64,000 nt of DNA from Diphasiastrum complanatum (Eukaryota; Streptophyta; Lycopodiopsida; Lycopodiales; Lycopodiaceae), in NCBI GenBank assembly GCA_029204225.1, contig CM055097.1, forward strand, positions 36,754,976-36,818,975. The letters are read 5' to 3'. Below, one piece after another: positions 1 through 11,640 of this stretch. The notes under the pieces were generated by a model. The model made no database searches, had not been told where the DNA came from, and saw nothing but the letters and a program-made list of their open reading frames with translations. The translations under genes and the position numbers were made by a program. Within the stretch, counting starts at the first letter, position 1, and each line of letters opens with the position of its first letter.

Positions 1-235
1 CACGTCTACTTGTCATTTTAGCTTCTTGGAAGGCTTTACGCCTTTCCTCAACCTGTATGTACGTAAGATCATCATCCATATATATTTGAGAACCACGTAG
101 TTTGGCTCTACAACGCAAAGCATCGCGGCGGCTCTCCAAGGATGTAAAACGAATGATGAGGGTAGCATCATCTCTGGTTGTTTTCCATGCTGCATCTATA
201 TCTCTATTATGATGCCCAAGTCTAGTTTCAAGGAA
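1..235 (-). mobile_element. LINE fragment, N-terminal ORF region
   Basis: Read on the minus strand, this matches the better preserved LINE at 13,578-13,840: the stretch LTYIQVEERRKAF is shared at the protein level, and the surrounding bases align. It is the basic region upstream of the endonuclease. Stops break the frame, and the element continues past the left edge of the window. Confidence 0.6.
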
Positions 236-283
236 ACCTTTTGAAAATCGTGTAATAACACACAAGCTTGCTTATGAGAGTTC

Positions 284-3182
284 TTGCTTGCCAATGAACT
301 TGATAGGGCTTGGGAAGCCTGGGAAAGGTTAGTCATGGACAAATCGCTAACCCTGTATATCTCTCAATATAGGGAATCCATCCTTAAGCTTAAGAGTGTA
401 GACGACTATCAGAAAAAAGTCTTTGTCTGTGGACTCCGAAATGAGTATAAAGTTGAAGTACAGAGAAGCTCACCCACTACCTTAGAACATGCCATAAAGT
501 TTTGGCCAGTCTTCATAGAAGAGTTTTTCATTAAAAAAGAAATCCTTTACACATGAAAATGCAGATAAGAGTGAACAAAATGAAAACCCTCAGAAATGCC
601 TTGCAGTAATCCAGCCCTTAAAGCCAGAGGATTGTGAAAAGGCTAAGCAAGAACATTTATGTTTTGTGTTCATGGGCAAGGGACATACAGTTAGACAGTG
701 TCCCAAGGGTCCATTCAGTAAATCAACCAATACATGATAAGACTAGTTATTACTGTGTTAACACTGTCAGACAGATCAATGGTATGGGACGTCGACCTGT
801 AAGTGTTATGAGAGGATTATTCAATCGTTGTGTGTTCACTAGTACTGAAAAGGTAGGTCGGTGGTATGGGACGCTGATTGGTTTGAAGTACCAATGACAC
901 AAGAGATTGACTATTGTCTTATTCATGTGAATCCAATCATATATTACATACAGTTCATACTCTCATGGTTAGAGCCGCCAGTCTAAAGATTTGCCAGGGA
1001 TGACAAATCGTTTTAAGGGGAAAGGAAAGGAGATCAGTTTGTAGAAACTCTTTTTCCATCCGTTTAGACTCTTGAGACAAAAAAGCATTGTAGCGCTTAA
1101 CTCAATTTTCAGTTTAAGATTAGGGCTAATTGTGAGAGTCACAGTAGTAGCCGAGCTTGGTGGTCGGAAAGCTCAATTGTCTAACCAAAATTATAATTCC
1201 TGGGAATCTGTTTTCAGCAACAATTATTAGAATCCTTGAAGGGAAAATGTCAGTAGGATCCTCATTTCTCCACAGTCTGGAATACAGTCAAGAGCAGAAA
1301 TTTACAAATTTCTAAGCGACTTCATCCAAGTATACGACAACTTTCTTTGAGGATGAAGAGTCCAAGCATACGTTTGATGATGTTGAGGATTCAGAGTCTA
1401 TAAAACTACCCAAGTATACCAACAGTGGTTGAGGGTCTGTTTTGACAAGGGTTCAAATGGAAACAATATTCCATCAGTATATACTCTACAAAAATAGAGT
1501 ATGTATCCCTGATTTTGAGGATTCCAGGCGCCAATCCTAGTAGGGGGCACCCATGCAGTCAGAAAATTTATGAGCTTCTTCAGAGGCACTTCCTTTGGCC
1601 TAGTCTTAGAGAGGACACCCACCAGTATGTAACCAGTTGCCAGAAGTGGCAATTTAGTAAAGCAAAGTGTTTTAGGGAAGATGGGGTTACTGCAACCCGT
1701 AGGAATTCCGGCCAGTGAAAGGGAGAGTGTCTCCATGAATTTCATAGTAGGTCTGCCAAGGATTCAGAAAGGTCAGGACGTTCTATGGGTTTTAGTTGAT
1801 CGTTTGACCCTAATAGCCCGTTTCAGCCCGACCAAAGCAACCGTTACAACACCAATTTTGGCACGGTTGTTAGTAATGGGGGCTATTTAAACTTTACGAT
1901 CTACCTTCCGATATAGTCAGCGACCGGGCGGCGGGATAGTAAGTTTGATGGAGGTTTTTGGAGGGCAGTATTCCAAACTAAACTAAATATGAGTACCACA
2001 GACCATCCACGACGAACGGTCAAACAAAAAGAGTAAAGCAGGTGCTAGAGGATATGCTTCGTGCATACGTCAGCGAAAAACAGACTAATTGGGAGGAATA
2101 TCTTCCAATATTAAAGTTTGCTTATAATAGTGCCAAACATTCAGCTACGGGATATAGCCCATTCATGCTGATGTATGGTTTTCAGCCACGCTCACCCACA
2201 GCCGTAGGGTTCAAACAAGAAAAAGTTGAAGCAACAAGAAACTTTTTAGAAGACCTAAACCATATGGTAGAACACGCTAAGCGTAGCATTAAGCAAGACC
2301 AAGATCGAGCTAAGCATTATGTAGATCCACACAGACGGGATGTCCAGTTCTCCCCTGGTGAGAAAGTCTTTCTTTGAGTCCCAGCTGACTCTAGAACCCT
2401 CAAAACAGGAGTGTGTGCTAAGTTGTCTCCTAGGTAGTGGTCCGTTTACCATCATTAGGAGAATAGGCAAGTTTCCTTTGAGCAGAACTCTCGAACAACA
2501 CTAAAGTCCATCCAGTATTTCATGTTAGTCAGTTACGACGGGCTTTAACTAGATCAGATAATCTAGTACGGGACAATATTCTAGTTCCCCCTGTGGATTC
2601 TCAGCAACTTCCACATGAGCCATAAAGCATTCTTAGTTCTATTCAAGATTATACACGAAAAGAAATGCGTAAGTAGTAATTGTATTATGTCAATGATCTT
2701 TGAGCGCTGTGTGGCATACCACGCAAGTGCGTTGACGCAACAGATTTCTCTCTCTCACGAACAAACGTCAGGTCTCGCTTACTAGCGGATGCTTACTACT
2801 CAACGGTAAATCTCGTGTTCACCCTGTTTATATAGGAACAGGGAAAAAAGGTTTTGTGCTAATCACATGATTACAAGAACATATTAAGTCTGTTCTAACG
2901 GCTCCAGTTGTCCGTCCGTATTGTCCGTGGAGTTCGTTCTCCATGATGGGATCTTCCCAGGCACTGGGGTCGTGAAGATCCGCCACCTTTGTGCACTCGT
3001 CTGTGACCGCAATCGTCAGATTGCGGTTCACGCAAAACCGTCATACCCTATGTCAGGAATATTTAATCAAGTGGAAGGATCAGCCAGTTGAGAATGCCAC
3101 TTGGGAAAAAGGCAGAATACTTCGACAATTATATCCAGATTTTGTCTTAGAGGACCACCACCGGGGGCAGAGGACAGTGTGA
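284..3182 (+). mobile_element. Degenerate Ty3/gypsy chromovirus remnant
   Basis: Pieces of one element lie in order. A gag core is at 284-556, and a zinc knuckle at about 640-700 has lost its second cysteine (CFVF in place of CxxC). The protease, reverse transcriptase and RNase H are missing. Integrase zinc-binding and core pieces follow at about 1,490-1,890, and the integrase C-terminal part is at 2,042-2,377 (AYNSAKHSATGYSPFMLMYG). A chromodomain-like end lies at about 3,055-3,180 (EYLIKWKDQPVENATWE). The integrase closely resembles that of E5, so it is an older relative. About 370 bp (2,668-3,035) of unrelated sequence interrupts the region just before the chromodomain. Confidence 0.75.
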
Positions 3183-3419
3183 GTAAGAGGCATGCCTGCA
3201 TACCATGCAATAGGTATGACGGCCAGTAATGCCCATGCCGACACATGCATGACAATAGGAGACCATGCAGTCCTTCAACATTGGACTGGGACTCCGCATG
3301 CATCAGTTACCCATGCATGCAGCAAGAACAGTGGGTGTCAGCAGCTACTACCACCTACCATGCAAACTCACATTGGGCTAGGAGGGGCATTCTATAAGAG
3401 AGTGCTTTGGCTGGGTGGA
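3183..3419. other. Non-coding stretch rich in CATGCA
   Basis: The first 140 bp contain many copies of CATGC/CATGCA, two of them overlapping as CATGCATG. It may be the untranslated or LTR end of the adjacent remnant. No gene is seen. Confidence 0.35.
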
Positions 3420-4440
3420 TCAGACTGGCTTTTCCTTCTTGGTGGTTATGTCGTTCCTAACAACCCCCAAGCCCCATCTGGTACAGAAGACCTGTAAGCA
3501 ATCCAGTTGCCTCTGTAACGCGTCTCTAGTCGAGGAGACTAGTATCACATCACAAGCATAAAGAAGAAAAAGGTTAGTGCACCAGGCAGTAGGGAAACCA
3601 AACATGACAGCCTGATTGAAGATATGAGAGATATATGGGGTAACTATATGAGCCACAGATTTTAATAAAATCAACACTAAGTGAGTCAATATCTTCAGCT
3701 TTGTGACTTTGGGCTCGTTTGATCACATCTTCAATCAAAGAAGGGGTAAACATTGTAAAATCAATAGGTCTCGATGAGAGAGTAATAGGGGAAGAATCAA
3801 CAGTATAGAGATGTGTAACATACTCCACCCAAGACTCGATAGCAATAGGAGCAGTCATGAAAGACGTCTTAGAGAAGGTCTTCCAAAAATAAGATGAAGA
3901 AGATGAAACAAGAGCATCTATTAGCTTTTGACCATTTTTCTGCAAGTATGCCGTTTTTTTTTCTCTCAAGTGTGCGGTATCTTTTTCTTTTTGAGCAAGT
4001 GACGTGGGAGAATGAAACCTGTCATGCACCACTTGCTTATGCATAAGAGAACACTCTGTATTATACCATCTATTATGCACACGTCTATGAGTGGAATTAA
4101 GCTTACGGGATTTGAAGAAGAAGCAAGATGTAGTAAAGACTGTGAAAAGAACATAGGTATATTGGGCGGAGGGGTGACATGACCAATGAAAAGGGACAGC
4201 ATGGAATGGTTTGATAAGGTAGGTGGTAGGGTACTAAAGTCGGATATGTGCAGGATCAAAGCTGGTGATCCAATGAAGTAGTCAACGACACTCTGTCCAC
4301 CCCCTTGTGGACACACCCATGTGGGTGGCATGTAAATGAAGAGAAGGATGACCACTGTGAAAGACCATTCAAGATGGTCAACGAATGTGCCTCAGGCAAC
4401 TTAAGTAGCTGCTCACCGAATGAAGTCACATCACTTACCA

Positions 4441-4441
<1 letters not shown>
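3420..4441 (-). mobile_element. LINE fragment: endonuclease end and broken reverse transcriptase
   Basis: On the minus strand the fragment reads from the last part of an APE-type endonuclease (QSVVDYFIGSPA, then LSNHSMLSL, in place of the SDH motif) into the pre-reverse-transcriptase region (FTPSLIEDVIKRAQSHKAED). It then jumps to the palm motif YACDVILVSS, where YADD is usual. The jump implies an internal deletion in the reverse transcriptase. Its 5-prime end stops exactly at the (AG)n tract at 4,443. It is homologous to the LINE at 12,084-14,306. Confidence 0.75.

Positions 4442-4442
<1 letters not shown>

Positions 4443-4480
<38 letters not shown>
4443..4480. repeat. (AG)19 microsatellite
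   Basis: An uninterrupted AG run abuts the 5-prime end of the LINE fragment and lies about 60 bp upstream of dynein exon 1. Confidence 0.97.
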
Positions 4481-4482
<2 letters not shown>

Positions 4483-4539
4483 TTTTTGAAAGAAAGAAAT
4501 GTCTTTTGATTGTTGTTTTTTTTCAATCGACTTTTGCAG

Positions 4540-5586
4540 ATAATTGAGCCACTATTTATATTTTCAATTGTATGGGCACTAGGAGTCACTTGTGATAATG
4601 ATGGACGCAAAAAGTTTGATGTTCATTTACGACAGGCAATTGTAGTCAACAAGCTTGAAAGTTGTCCTCCGAATGAAATGGATGTCTTTTCTTACTTTTT
4701 TGATCAAGCATCTGCTGAGTGGATAGATTGGATGAATACCATCCCTAAGTATGTTTGTAATCCTGATCGACCTTTCTCAGAAATGATAGTTCCAACAGCA
4801 GATTCTGTAAGATCGAAGTATGTGATCCATATCTTGCTGCAAACTGGGAGGAATGTACTGTGTATTGGTGAAACTGGAACGGGAAAGACGCTTCTTGTGC
4901 AGGATAAGCTACTTAATCATATAGATGCATCCTACATTCCAGTTTTTGTGAATTTTTCTGCAAGAACCAGTGCAAATCAGACACAAGATTTGATTGATTC
5001 AAAGATGGAGAAGAGGAGGAAAGGTGTCTTTGGTCCTCCTATAAATAAAAAATATATTATATTTGTTGATGATATGAACATGCCTCAGAGGGAAAAGTAT
5101 TTTGCGCAGCCACCAATAGAAATTCTCCGTCAATGGATGGACCATAAAGGTTGGTATGACAGAAAGCCCCCCTGTGCATTTCGTATATTAAGTGATATAC
5201 AATTTATAGGCTGTATGGGTCCTCCTGGAGGTGGACGAAATCCAGTAACGAACAGATTCCTTCGCCATTTCAACTTTTTGTCCTTCAATGAAATGTCAAA
5301 TGACAGTCTCATGCAGATCTTTTCCACTATCTTAAATGCCACTTTATCCCAAAAATTTCCGGTGGCTTTGCATACAATTGGAGTGCCAATTGTAGCTGGA
5401 ACTATTGGAACCTACAACACAATTCGGAGAGAATTGCTGCCAACCCCATCAAAATCACATTACACTTTCAATCTAAGAGACCTAAGCAAAGTTGTCCAAG
5501 GAGTATTGCGGGCAGATCCAAAACATAATACTGGACTCAACTCTATGTTAACGCTTTGGCTGCATGAAGCAATGCGCGTCTTTCAG
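4540..5586 (+). CDS. Dynein heavy chain exon 1 (AAA3 ATPase module)
   Basis: This large exon of 349 codons carries nearly all of AAA3, a nucleotide-binding ring module that regulates the motor. The Walker A motif GETGTGKT is at exon residues 110-117 (4,867-4,890) and the Walker B FVDDMNMP at residues 175-182 (5,062-5,085). A downstream GPPGGGRN (5,219 on) and the stretch SHYTFNLRDLSKVVQG are typical of dynein AAA3. The exon starts after the acceptor cttttgcag at 4,539, preceded by a T-rich tract, and ends at the donor CAG|gtgttc. Both boundaries are phase 0. The reading frame could be extended upstream, but those codons are non-homologous and come from the T tract. The preceding exon lies outside the window, because everything before 4,500 is mobile-element sequence. 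Confidence 0.95.
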
Positions 5587-5746
5587 GTGTTCATACCTTA
5601 CAGTTTACACACTAGCTTAGTACATGAACCTTTCTAATCTGTGCATACTTATTTGTAAGACCCTTTTTCCTATGTAAGGCAGAAAAAAGCTTCTGTGGCA
5701 GTTGGTATTTTATTTCTTTGATAAACACCTGCTTAATGGTGAGCAG

Positions 5747-5908
5747 GACCGTCTTGTAAATGATGAGGATAGAAGATGGTTTTCTAAGTGCCTAGCAGAT
5801 CAGCTGTCAGAGAATTTTCAACTATCATGGCAGAATGTTATAACATGGGAACCCGTCATGTTTTGTGACTTTCTGATTCCTGGTGCAGAACCAAAAGTTT
5901 ATGAGGAG
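5747..5908 (+). CDS. Dynein heavy chain exon 2 (AAA3 to AAA4 linker)
   Basis: Fifty-four codons beginning DRLVNDEDRRWF, the conserved stretch that follows AAA3 in axonemal dyneins. The acceptor is gagcag|GAC and the donor GAG|gtagaa, both phase 0. The frame also stays open in the flanking intron, but that sequence does not match the family. The 160-bp intron before it (5,587-5,746) is one of the few short ones. The next intron (5,909-14,410) is 8.5 kb and filled by a LINE with an LTR element inside it. Confidence 0.93.
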
Positions 5909-6254
5909 GTAGAATCTAATATCTGTGGTATGCTTAATATATTTACCTATTCGAATCTACTTCATGCAAGAAAGGGGGCAATGATGGATAGAGCAGTATT
6001 ACTTGGATGGTGAAGTGGGCTGTGTAGTCATTAAAGGGTTAGTCCCTGGAATAAAAATGAAAAATAAAGTGCATTGATACAAAAAAGGTCACAATGGCAT
6101 AAGCTACGCTTTTATCCCATAGTAAATAGTAAAACTGAACAAACCTGTTTGTATAGTTGGTTGCTACAATTCACACAAACCCTTAAAGAGAATAAGGGTT
6201 AGGGTTCTGTAACATGGACAGGAAAAACTAGCTGGGATGTTCAAAGATGAAATC

Positions 6255-6257
<3 letters not shown>
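5909..6257. other. Intron sequence without recognisable content
   Basis: Start of the 8.5-kb intron after exon 2. I see no gene or known element before the microsatellite that marks the LINE 3-prime end. Confidence 0.6.
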
Positions 6258-6313
<56 letters not shown>

Positions 6314-6336
6314 AGAAGAAGAAGAAGAAGAAGAAG
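6258..6336. repeat. (GA)n followed by (GAA)n, LINE 3-prime tail
   Basis: About 53 bp of GA followed by about nine GAA units. On the minus strand the LINE ends AATAAAGC and then runs into TTC and TC repeats, the same layout as the + strand copy at 27,233. Confidence 0.95.
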
Positions 6337-6996
6337 CTTTATTAATGTGAGCGTATGAAACGTCTCCAAAACAGTAACAGAAATAGCAAATCTAAAGCTA
6401 AAGCTATGACTGAAATAGATGTTATGATATAAGAAACATGTGGGAGCATGTATACTGCTAAAAGTCATGAGTGAGGTACGACTTTAGCATCCGGTCCTGT
6501 CCTGCTGATGCTATAAAAGGATGTAATACGGCTTGCAGCATGAAGGGCCGCTAGTGGTATCTGACGTCGTCTGGGAGGATGAAGAGGTCTCTTCGTGATA
6601 AGTCGAGTAGCTCGTGCTGCAACATGAGTATGTGTGAGACACTGCCCCCGATCTCTGTGGGTAAGTAAGTCATCATCATCAGCATCATCATCGTCATCAA
6701 ATACTCGTCCTCTCCTCTTGGAGAAGAAAGAAGTGATCTGAGGCTGAGAAACATGACTCTGCTGGGTTGTCTGATACAAATCCTGTCGTAATATAACCAT
6801 CTCTCGTATCATGAGTGCAGCGGAGTCCTCATAAGCTATGAGCGATCGTAAGGTGACAGGTGGGAGCTGTCCCAATGTAAATCTGAGGCAATGTGATAGT
6901 CTCGAGTCCAAATAGTGTGGTAAGACCGGGAACCCTGCTACGTCAAGCTCAATAAAATGAGTCCAGTAATAGTCGGGTTTAACCCCAAGCTGTCGC
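6337..6996 (-). mobile_element. LINE, 3-prime half (C-terminal ORF and 3-prime UTR)
   Basis: The minus strand encodes the LINE C-terminus (SHCLRFTLGQL and TLRSLIAYEDS, matching 26,590-26,870) followed by a 3-prime UTR that shares GGAGACGTTT and ATTAATAAAGCTT with the copy at 26,394-27,232. It continues at 12,084 beyond the inserted element E1. The duplicated GTCGC at 6,992-6,996 and 12,084-12,088 marks the insertion. Confidence 0.85.
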
Positions 6997-7439
6997 AGTT
7001 ATGGACTCGACTCATTACATTCGCCGCGTCCATTTACATTTACTTTACTTTATGCATAAGCAGGCCTTGGGCCCTTTTTTATTCATTAGTGACACTTAGA
7101 CTATATGGTTGGCCTTTGGCCTTATTATTCATTATTAGGCCATATGGACATATTACTGGAGAGTGGAGGCCTTCTTGGAGGGCGCACTATTTTCCCTCCC
7201 AGTTGGGCCCTAGCCACCGGAAGCTTCCTTTTAGGGATTCCTCTTGGCTAAAAGTAGGGAAACTGTGTCATTTGTTATTCAGTTGATGATATTGATCTCT
7301 CTCTTTAGTCTCCTTAATCTCTCTCTTTCCTACTTTCTAGGGTTAAGTCTTGCTTATGTGCTGCTTTCATAGCTTAAGTCTTGCTTATGAAATGCTTTCA
7401 TAGCTTAGCTCTAGATCAGCTGTGGCTCTATTCGTAACT
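6997..7439 (+). repeat. E1 5-prime LTR
   Basis: Begins AGTTATGG and ends CGTAACT. The TATA-like position reads ctaaaag here but ctataag in the 3-prime LTR, so this promoter copy may have decayed. A short CT run at about 7,293-7,301 is the site equivalent to the LINE insertion in E4. Confidence 0.92.
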
Positions 7440-7440
7440 T

Positions 7441-7452
7441 TTTTATCAGAGC
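7441..7452 (+). other. E1 primer-binding site
   Basis: TTTTATCAGAGC matches the initiator-methionine tRNA 3-prime complement TGGTATCAGAGC at 10 of 12 positions and lies just after the LTR. Confidence 0.75.
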
Positions 7453-7974
7453 ACTTTCCTGATTGCTGAATTTCAGATCTGATTTTCTGATTGGGTGCCC
7501 ATTTTCCTTGCTGATTTTTCTCTCTTTGCTGAGGGCTTTTGTCTCTTTGCTTCAGCAACATTAAGCACAGTTTGGAGGAGGACCAGCTCCTATCAAAGCA
7601 TTTTCCTTGGTGGAGCTTTAGCAGATAGTTACCGGAAGTACTTCCGCTAAATTTGGCGGCCGAATTTTTTTTTTTTTTTTTTTTTTTTTTGGGCAGATTA
7701 TTTCCGGCGCCCAAGTTCCAACCCTCTATCACCCATTTCCAGCTTGTTTGCAGGCTCTCCAGCGCCCAATTTCCTCATCTCTTTCGTCCGTTCCTCCTTC
7801 CATTTTCAGTCCTCTTTTCACTTTCGTTTGCAGGCTGTCCAGCCGCTTCATACTTGTCACTTTCGTCCGTTTTTGTCTCCGTTTGCAGCCATTTTTCACA
7901 CCTTGTTTGCAGGCTGTCCATCGACGACAAGAGTCCGCTCTCTCAAATTTTCGTCTATTCCTTCCACTATCATT
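7453..7974 (+). other. E1 leader with 26-bp T run
   Basis: Untranslated leader between primer-binding site and gag. It contains a long T homopolymer (about 7,665-7,690) and no gene; open frames here follow from the pyrimidine bias. Confidence 0.6.
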
Positions 7975-9250
7975 ATGGCACATTCACCTACCCCGAGTGA
8001 GACTACTCAAGAAACCTTATCCGATCAGTTTTGTCGCATGGATGAGACCCTTTTTGGCCTCGTTCTTCGCTTCGATACCGTTATGACCGGCTTTGCTACT
8101 ATGCAGTCATAGATTGATTCTTTACAGCCTCATGGTCCTGGTAAAGCTCCTGTTTTTCCTTCATTTGGGACTTTCCCTGCATTTGGATTTCCATCTTCCT
8201 CTGCTAGTCAGCCTGGTGGTGGACCGTTCATTCCACCTAACCCATCTCCTGGTTTCTTTTCACGTCCCCCACTTCTTGAGCCACACTTTCGTGATAGGGT
8301 ACAACTTGCTACCTATTCCGGTTCCTCTGATGGGAACTTATTAGAGAATTGGTTTGCTAAGCTTGACATATATTTTCAGATCTACCCTAAGACTGATCCT
8401 CAGAAGATCCAGTTGGTTGCTTTACATTTAGATGGACGCGCCGCCACGTGGTGACGAGTTTATAGAGCTGATCTTGATCGGGAAGGGCTTCATTTATGGC
8501 ATACTTTTTGCCGTGACCTCCGTCATGCTATGATTGACCCTCAGTGGCTCGACCGCCAACGTGATACATTCCGTAGTCTCACTCAGACCAGTGATCTTAC
8601 TTCTTATACAGATCAGTTTATGGAGCTTTCTTATCTTTTCACACATCTACAGCCCACTGAGCTTATTTCTCGTTACATTGCTGGGCTTCGTGGTGCTTTA
8701 CGTTATGATGTTTCTTCCTTCCGTCCTCCCACACTTGTTGAGGCGATGTCTCTTGCCAGTACTTTACAACATAAGTACTTTGACACTCTTCCTTCCCGCT
8801 TTTCCCGACCCCATCCTTCTGCTTCATCTTTTCCCGCTGCGTCCACCCCTACACCTGCCCCTTCTGTTCCAGCTCTCTCCATTGTCCCTTCGTCTCCTGG
8901 TCCTCCGACTCCTCGACCTGCTTTTGTCCGACGTTACATGTCTGCAGAGTTCGTTGACCTTCAACAGCAGCGTCTTTGCTTTCGTTGTAAGAGTCCTGAC
9001 CATTTTGCTCGTGATTGCTGTCAGCCTCTCCCTACTACTACTGCTGTTTTTTACCATGAGGGCACTACTCCAGATGATTCCGATATCTACATTCATATTC
9101 TGATGAGCCTGACCTATCCTCTGAGCCTTCCACTAATTTACTTCCTGCTACTTGCCATGCTCAGCTTGCCTATGCTACTTGGACAGGGCGTCCTGGTCCT
9201 CGCTCCATTCGGTTACGTGTACGTATTACAGGTCGTGAGTATATTGCTTG
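7975..9250 (+). pseudogene. E1 gag, broken
   Basis: Starts MAHSPTPSETTQETL and aligns with the intact E2 gag throughout. Two in-frame stops are single-base changes: TAG at 8,110, where E2 has a glutamine codon, and TGA at 8,452, where E2 has tryptophan. A zinc knuckle CFRCKSPDHFARDC is intact at about 8,977-9,018. A frameshift follows near 9,095, and the frame then jumps near 9,250 from the start of the protease straight to GKQFMRSLPK, so the protease is deleted. Confidence 0.88.
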
Positions 9251-9363
9251 GGGAAAGCAGTTTATGCGTAGCCTGCCAAAGGCTGACGATGCAGCTCTTC
9301 TTTCCATTCAGAGTACATCAGTTGCTGCTTCACTTTCACCATCCGTGGGTCCTCTTCCTCAGG

Positions 9364-10998
9364 TTGATGCTGCTTCGGATTTACAGGTTGTTGCTGTGTG
9401 CCTTGCGCCTATATGCCTTGATTCACAGATATCGTATTCAGTGGTCATTCCTGGTTTCATTGATATTGAGACCGTATACCTTGGTGGTATTTCTACTATT
9501 GCTTTTGCGCATACTTTAGATTGCCCTCCTGGTTCGGTGGTTGGTGCAGTATCTTCTCCATTGGTCTCTATATCTCCATCTCTTGAGTCTGTTATGGCCG
9601 ATGTTCCTGCTGATTTCTATGGGGTTCTTCATGGGTCCACGTTTGATGGTTCCCTCGCTATTGGTGATCAGGTTGTATCTTCTTTCGCTTTACTCCATGG
9701 ATCTCTGCTTGAGGTTTGTGATCTGCCTCATGATATTTCTACGGTTCCTGACATGATTCATGCACCTTTGGCCCTTACTGTTACACATTTTTCATCCGAG
9801 GATATTTGCCAGATGGTCACTACTACTTATCTAGGGTATTTATATGCTGGGATCTTTCTAGATGAGTACACGGACATCCTTCCGTCTCCTGGTGTTTCTA
9901 CATATAGGTTTGCTGCAGTCCATGCCGATGCTATGGATATATGGCATTCTTGGTTATTACATATAGCTTGGTTTTCATTTGGACCTGTTGATTGGTGCTG
10001 GTTTTTCCATATTACTGATCGCCTACGGTGCGGATATCTCTATGATTATGCATGTGGCTCTCTATCTGTTCCTTGGATTGTTGCTCATTGTCAGGCTTGG
10101 CATATCTTGTTGGCTTGGGTTATTGCCTCCGTTCCAGCTACTGTTTGTCTGGGTGATCTTCAGGTTCCCTGTCATTTCAGGTTGCTCCATATCGCTTGGT
10201 CTCCGATGCTGAGTTGCCACTTTGTTCTGGTGTTTCGAGACCATCAGGGTACCTTGAGAGAATTCCTTCTCCTCTCTTGGATAGTTTTTGGGGATGTTGC
10301 CACCATATACTTCAGTGTTGCTCATATGTGCTTTGATACTCATTCCCAGCTACACGTGGATATTGCTCCGATGCTTGCTACTGATGTTGCGGAACCTGTT
10401 CCTCATTCCAGTGCATTTCTTCTATTCCTCACTTGTGCGCCTGGTGTGTACTTTGGGATTACACTTGTGGCAGTTCCGATGGGTCATCCGATTCTCTATC
10501 CGTTTTTGGTGTATCCTATGATGGATTGGTATGTCCATATGAGGCCTTTCTGGATGAGTTTTTCGGCTACAGTTTGTCAGTTGGGGCCTCTACTATTTCT
10601 AGATTTGTTGCTACTATTTTCATGCATCATGTCTTTTTAGATGATGCATTGATTTCTTGGACCTTCTGGAGCTTTTGGCATGCTGCTCTTCTCGTGATAT
10701 GGGCCTTGAGGGTACCGTATGCCATTGGTACTTCTCATTCATGGGCCCTATGGATACCTTGGGCTTTTGACCATGTTGGTGCATATTTCTCCATTTTAAG
10801 CTATCCTTTGTCAGGATGATCTCCTTGGTGCTAGTCTTTCGATGCTGCTATCTTTTCTTGGGGCATCTTGCACATATGGTTGATGGTTACGTGTATCATG
10901 CAGCTATTCGCGATGAGTGTCCATCTCTTTTCCAGTTTCCTTATTGGCTTCCTGGTGCTGATGCAGTTCTACCTTCTCGGGCTTTTTGGATACCTTGG
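9364..10998 (+). other. Unrecognised 1.6-kb sequence in place of protease-RT-RNase H-integrase core
   Basis: Homology with E2 and E3 stops at about 9,363 (after the PQ codons of the pre-RT linker) and resumes at about 10,999 (ARELITRASSHLQ). Between these points the sequence is T-, G- and C-rich, poor in A, and unlike any pol. One frame, the same as the upstream linker, stays open from 9,264 to 10,640 (458 codons), and other frames are also fairly open. The predicted product is rich in W, F, C, H and L and has no domain I recognise. The low A content alone could keep stops rare, so coding is doubtful. It may be spacer as in large non-autonomous LTR derivatives, or captured host sequence. Confidence 0.6.
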
Positions 10999-11595
10999 TG
11001 CTCGAGAGCTTATTACCCGGGCCAGTTCTCATTTACAGCATGTTCAGCAGCGTTATCAGACCTCAGTTTATCGTCACCGCCGCCATGTTGAGTTTCAGCT
11101 TGAAGATATGGTTTATCTACGCCTACGGTTTGCACGTCATCATTTTGTCCAGGGCCATGCTTCTACTGAGAAGCTTGCACCACGTTATTATGGGCCTTAT
11201 CGCATTTTGGAGGTTCTTAGTCCAGTTACATATCGCTTACAGCGTCCTGCTTCCACACGCGCCTGTGATGTATTCCATGTCAGTTTATTACGTGCTGCTA
11301 TTGAGGATGACGCTCCTTGTGATGCTGAGTTTCCTACTGCTCCAGAGTTATTTCCATTTTTACCTGCTGCTATATTACAGGTTCGTCTATACCATAGTCG
11401 ACGCCGCCGACAGATTCAGTTTTTGGTCCAGTGAGATGGCCGTCCTATTGAGGAGGCCACATGGGAGCCTATTGATGTCTTTTATCATACACCATCACTT
11501 GCGGATCAGGCTCGTGCTCTTGCTGCACTTGTTGATTCCTCTACATCAGATGTTGTTCTAGCTGTTGATGCACCAGGGCTTGCTGCTACTTGATC
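10999..11595 (+). pseudogene. E1 integrase C-terminus with chromodomain-like end
   Basis: Matches E2 and E3 from ARELITRASSHLQ through the GDMVYLRLRF-like core (EDMVYLRLRFARHHF) and YYGPYRILEVLSPVTYRLQ. The chromodomain-like part QIQFLVQ-DGRPIEEATWEP is interrupted by a TGA at 11,432, replacing the tryptophan codon of its relatives. Confidence 0.88.
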
Positions 11596-11640
11596 CAGTT
11601 TCTTTTCGGCAGTTGGGTCTTTTTCTTTTGTGCCAGGGAG

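Noticed and set aside
2668-3035. Insertion in the first Ty3 remnant as a defined transposon
   Set aside because: It interrupts the region before the chromodomain, but I could not find convincing terminal repeats or a target duplication.
3190-3335. CATGCATG-type words as seed-type B3 (RY) regulatory elements
   Set aside because: They lie in decayed mobile-element sequence inside an intron, far from any promoter.
7653-8112. Overlapping 110-120-codon frames around the E1 leader
   Set aside because: They arise from a T homopolymer and pyrimidine-rich leader DNA. Only the frame starting at 7,975 matches gag.
8534-9103. 189-codon second-frame ORF inside E1 gag and similar leucine-rich frames in E2, E3 and E1
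   Set aside because: Out-of-frame shadows of gag and pol in T-rich DNA. They are leucine- and serine-rich without conserved features.
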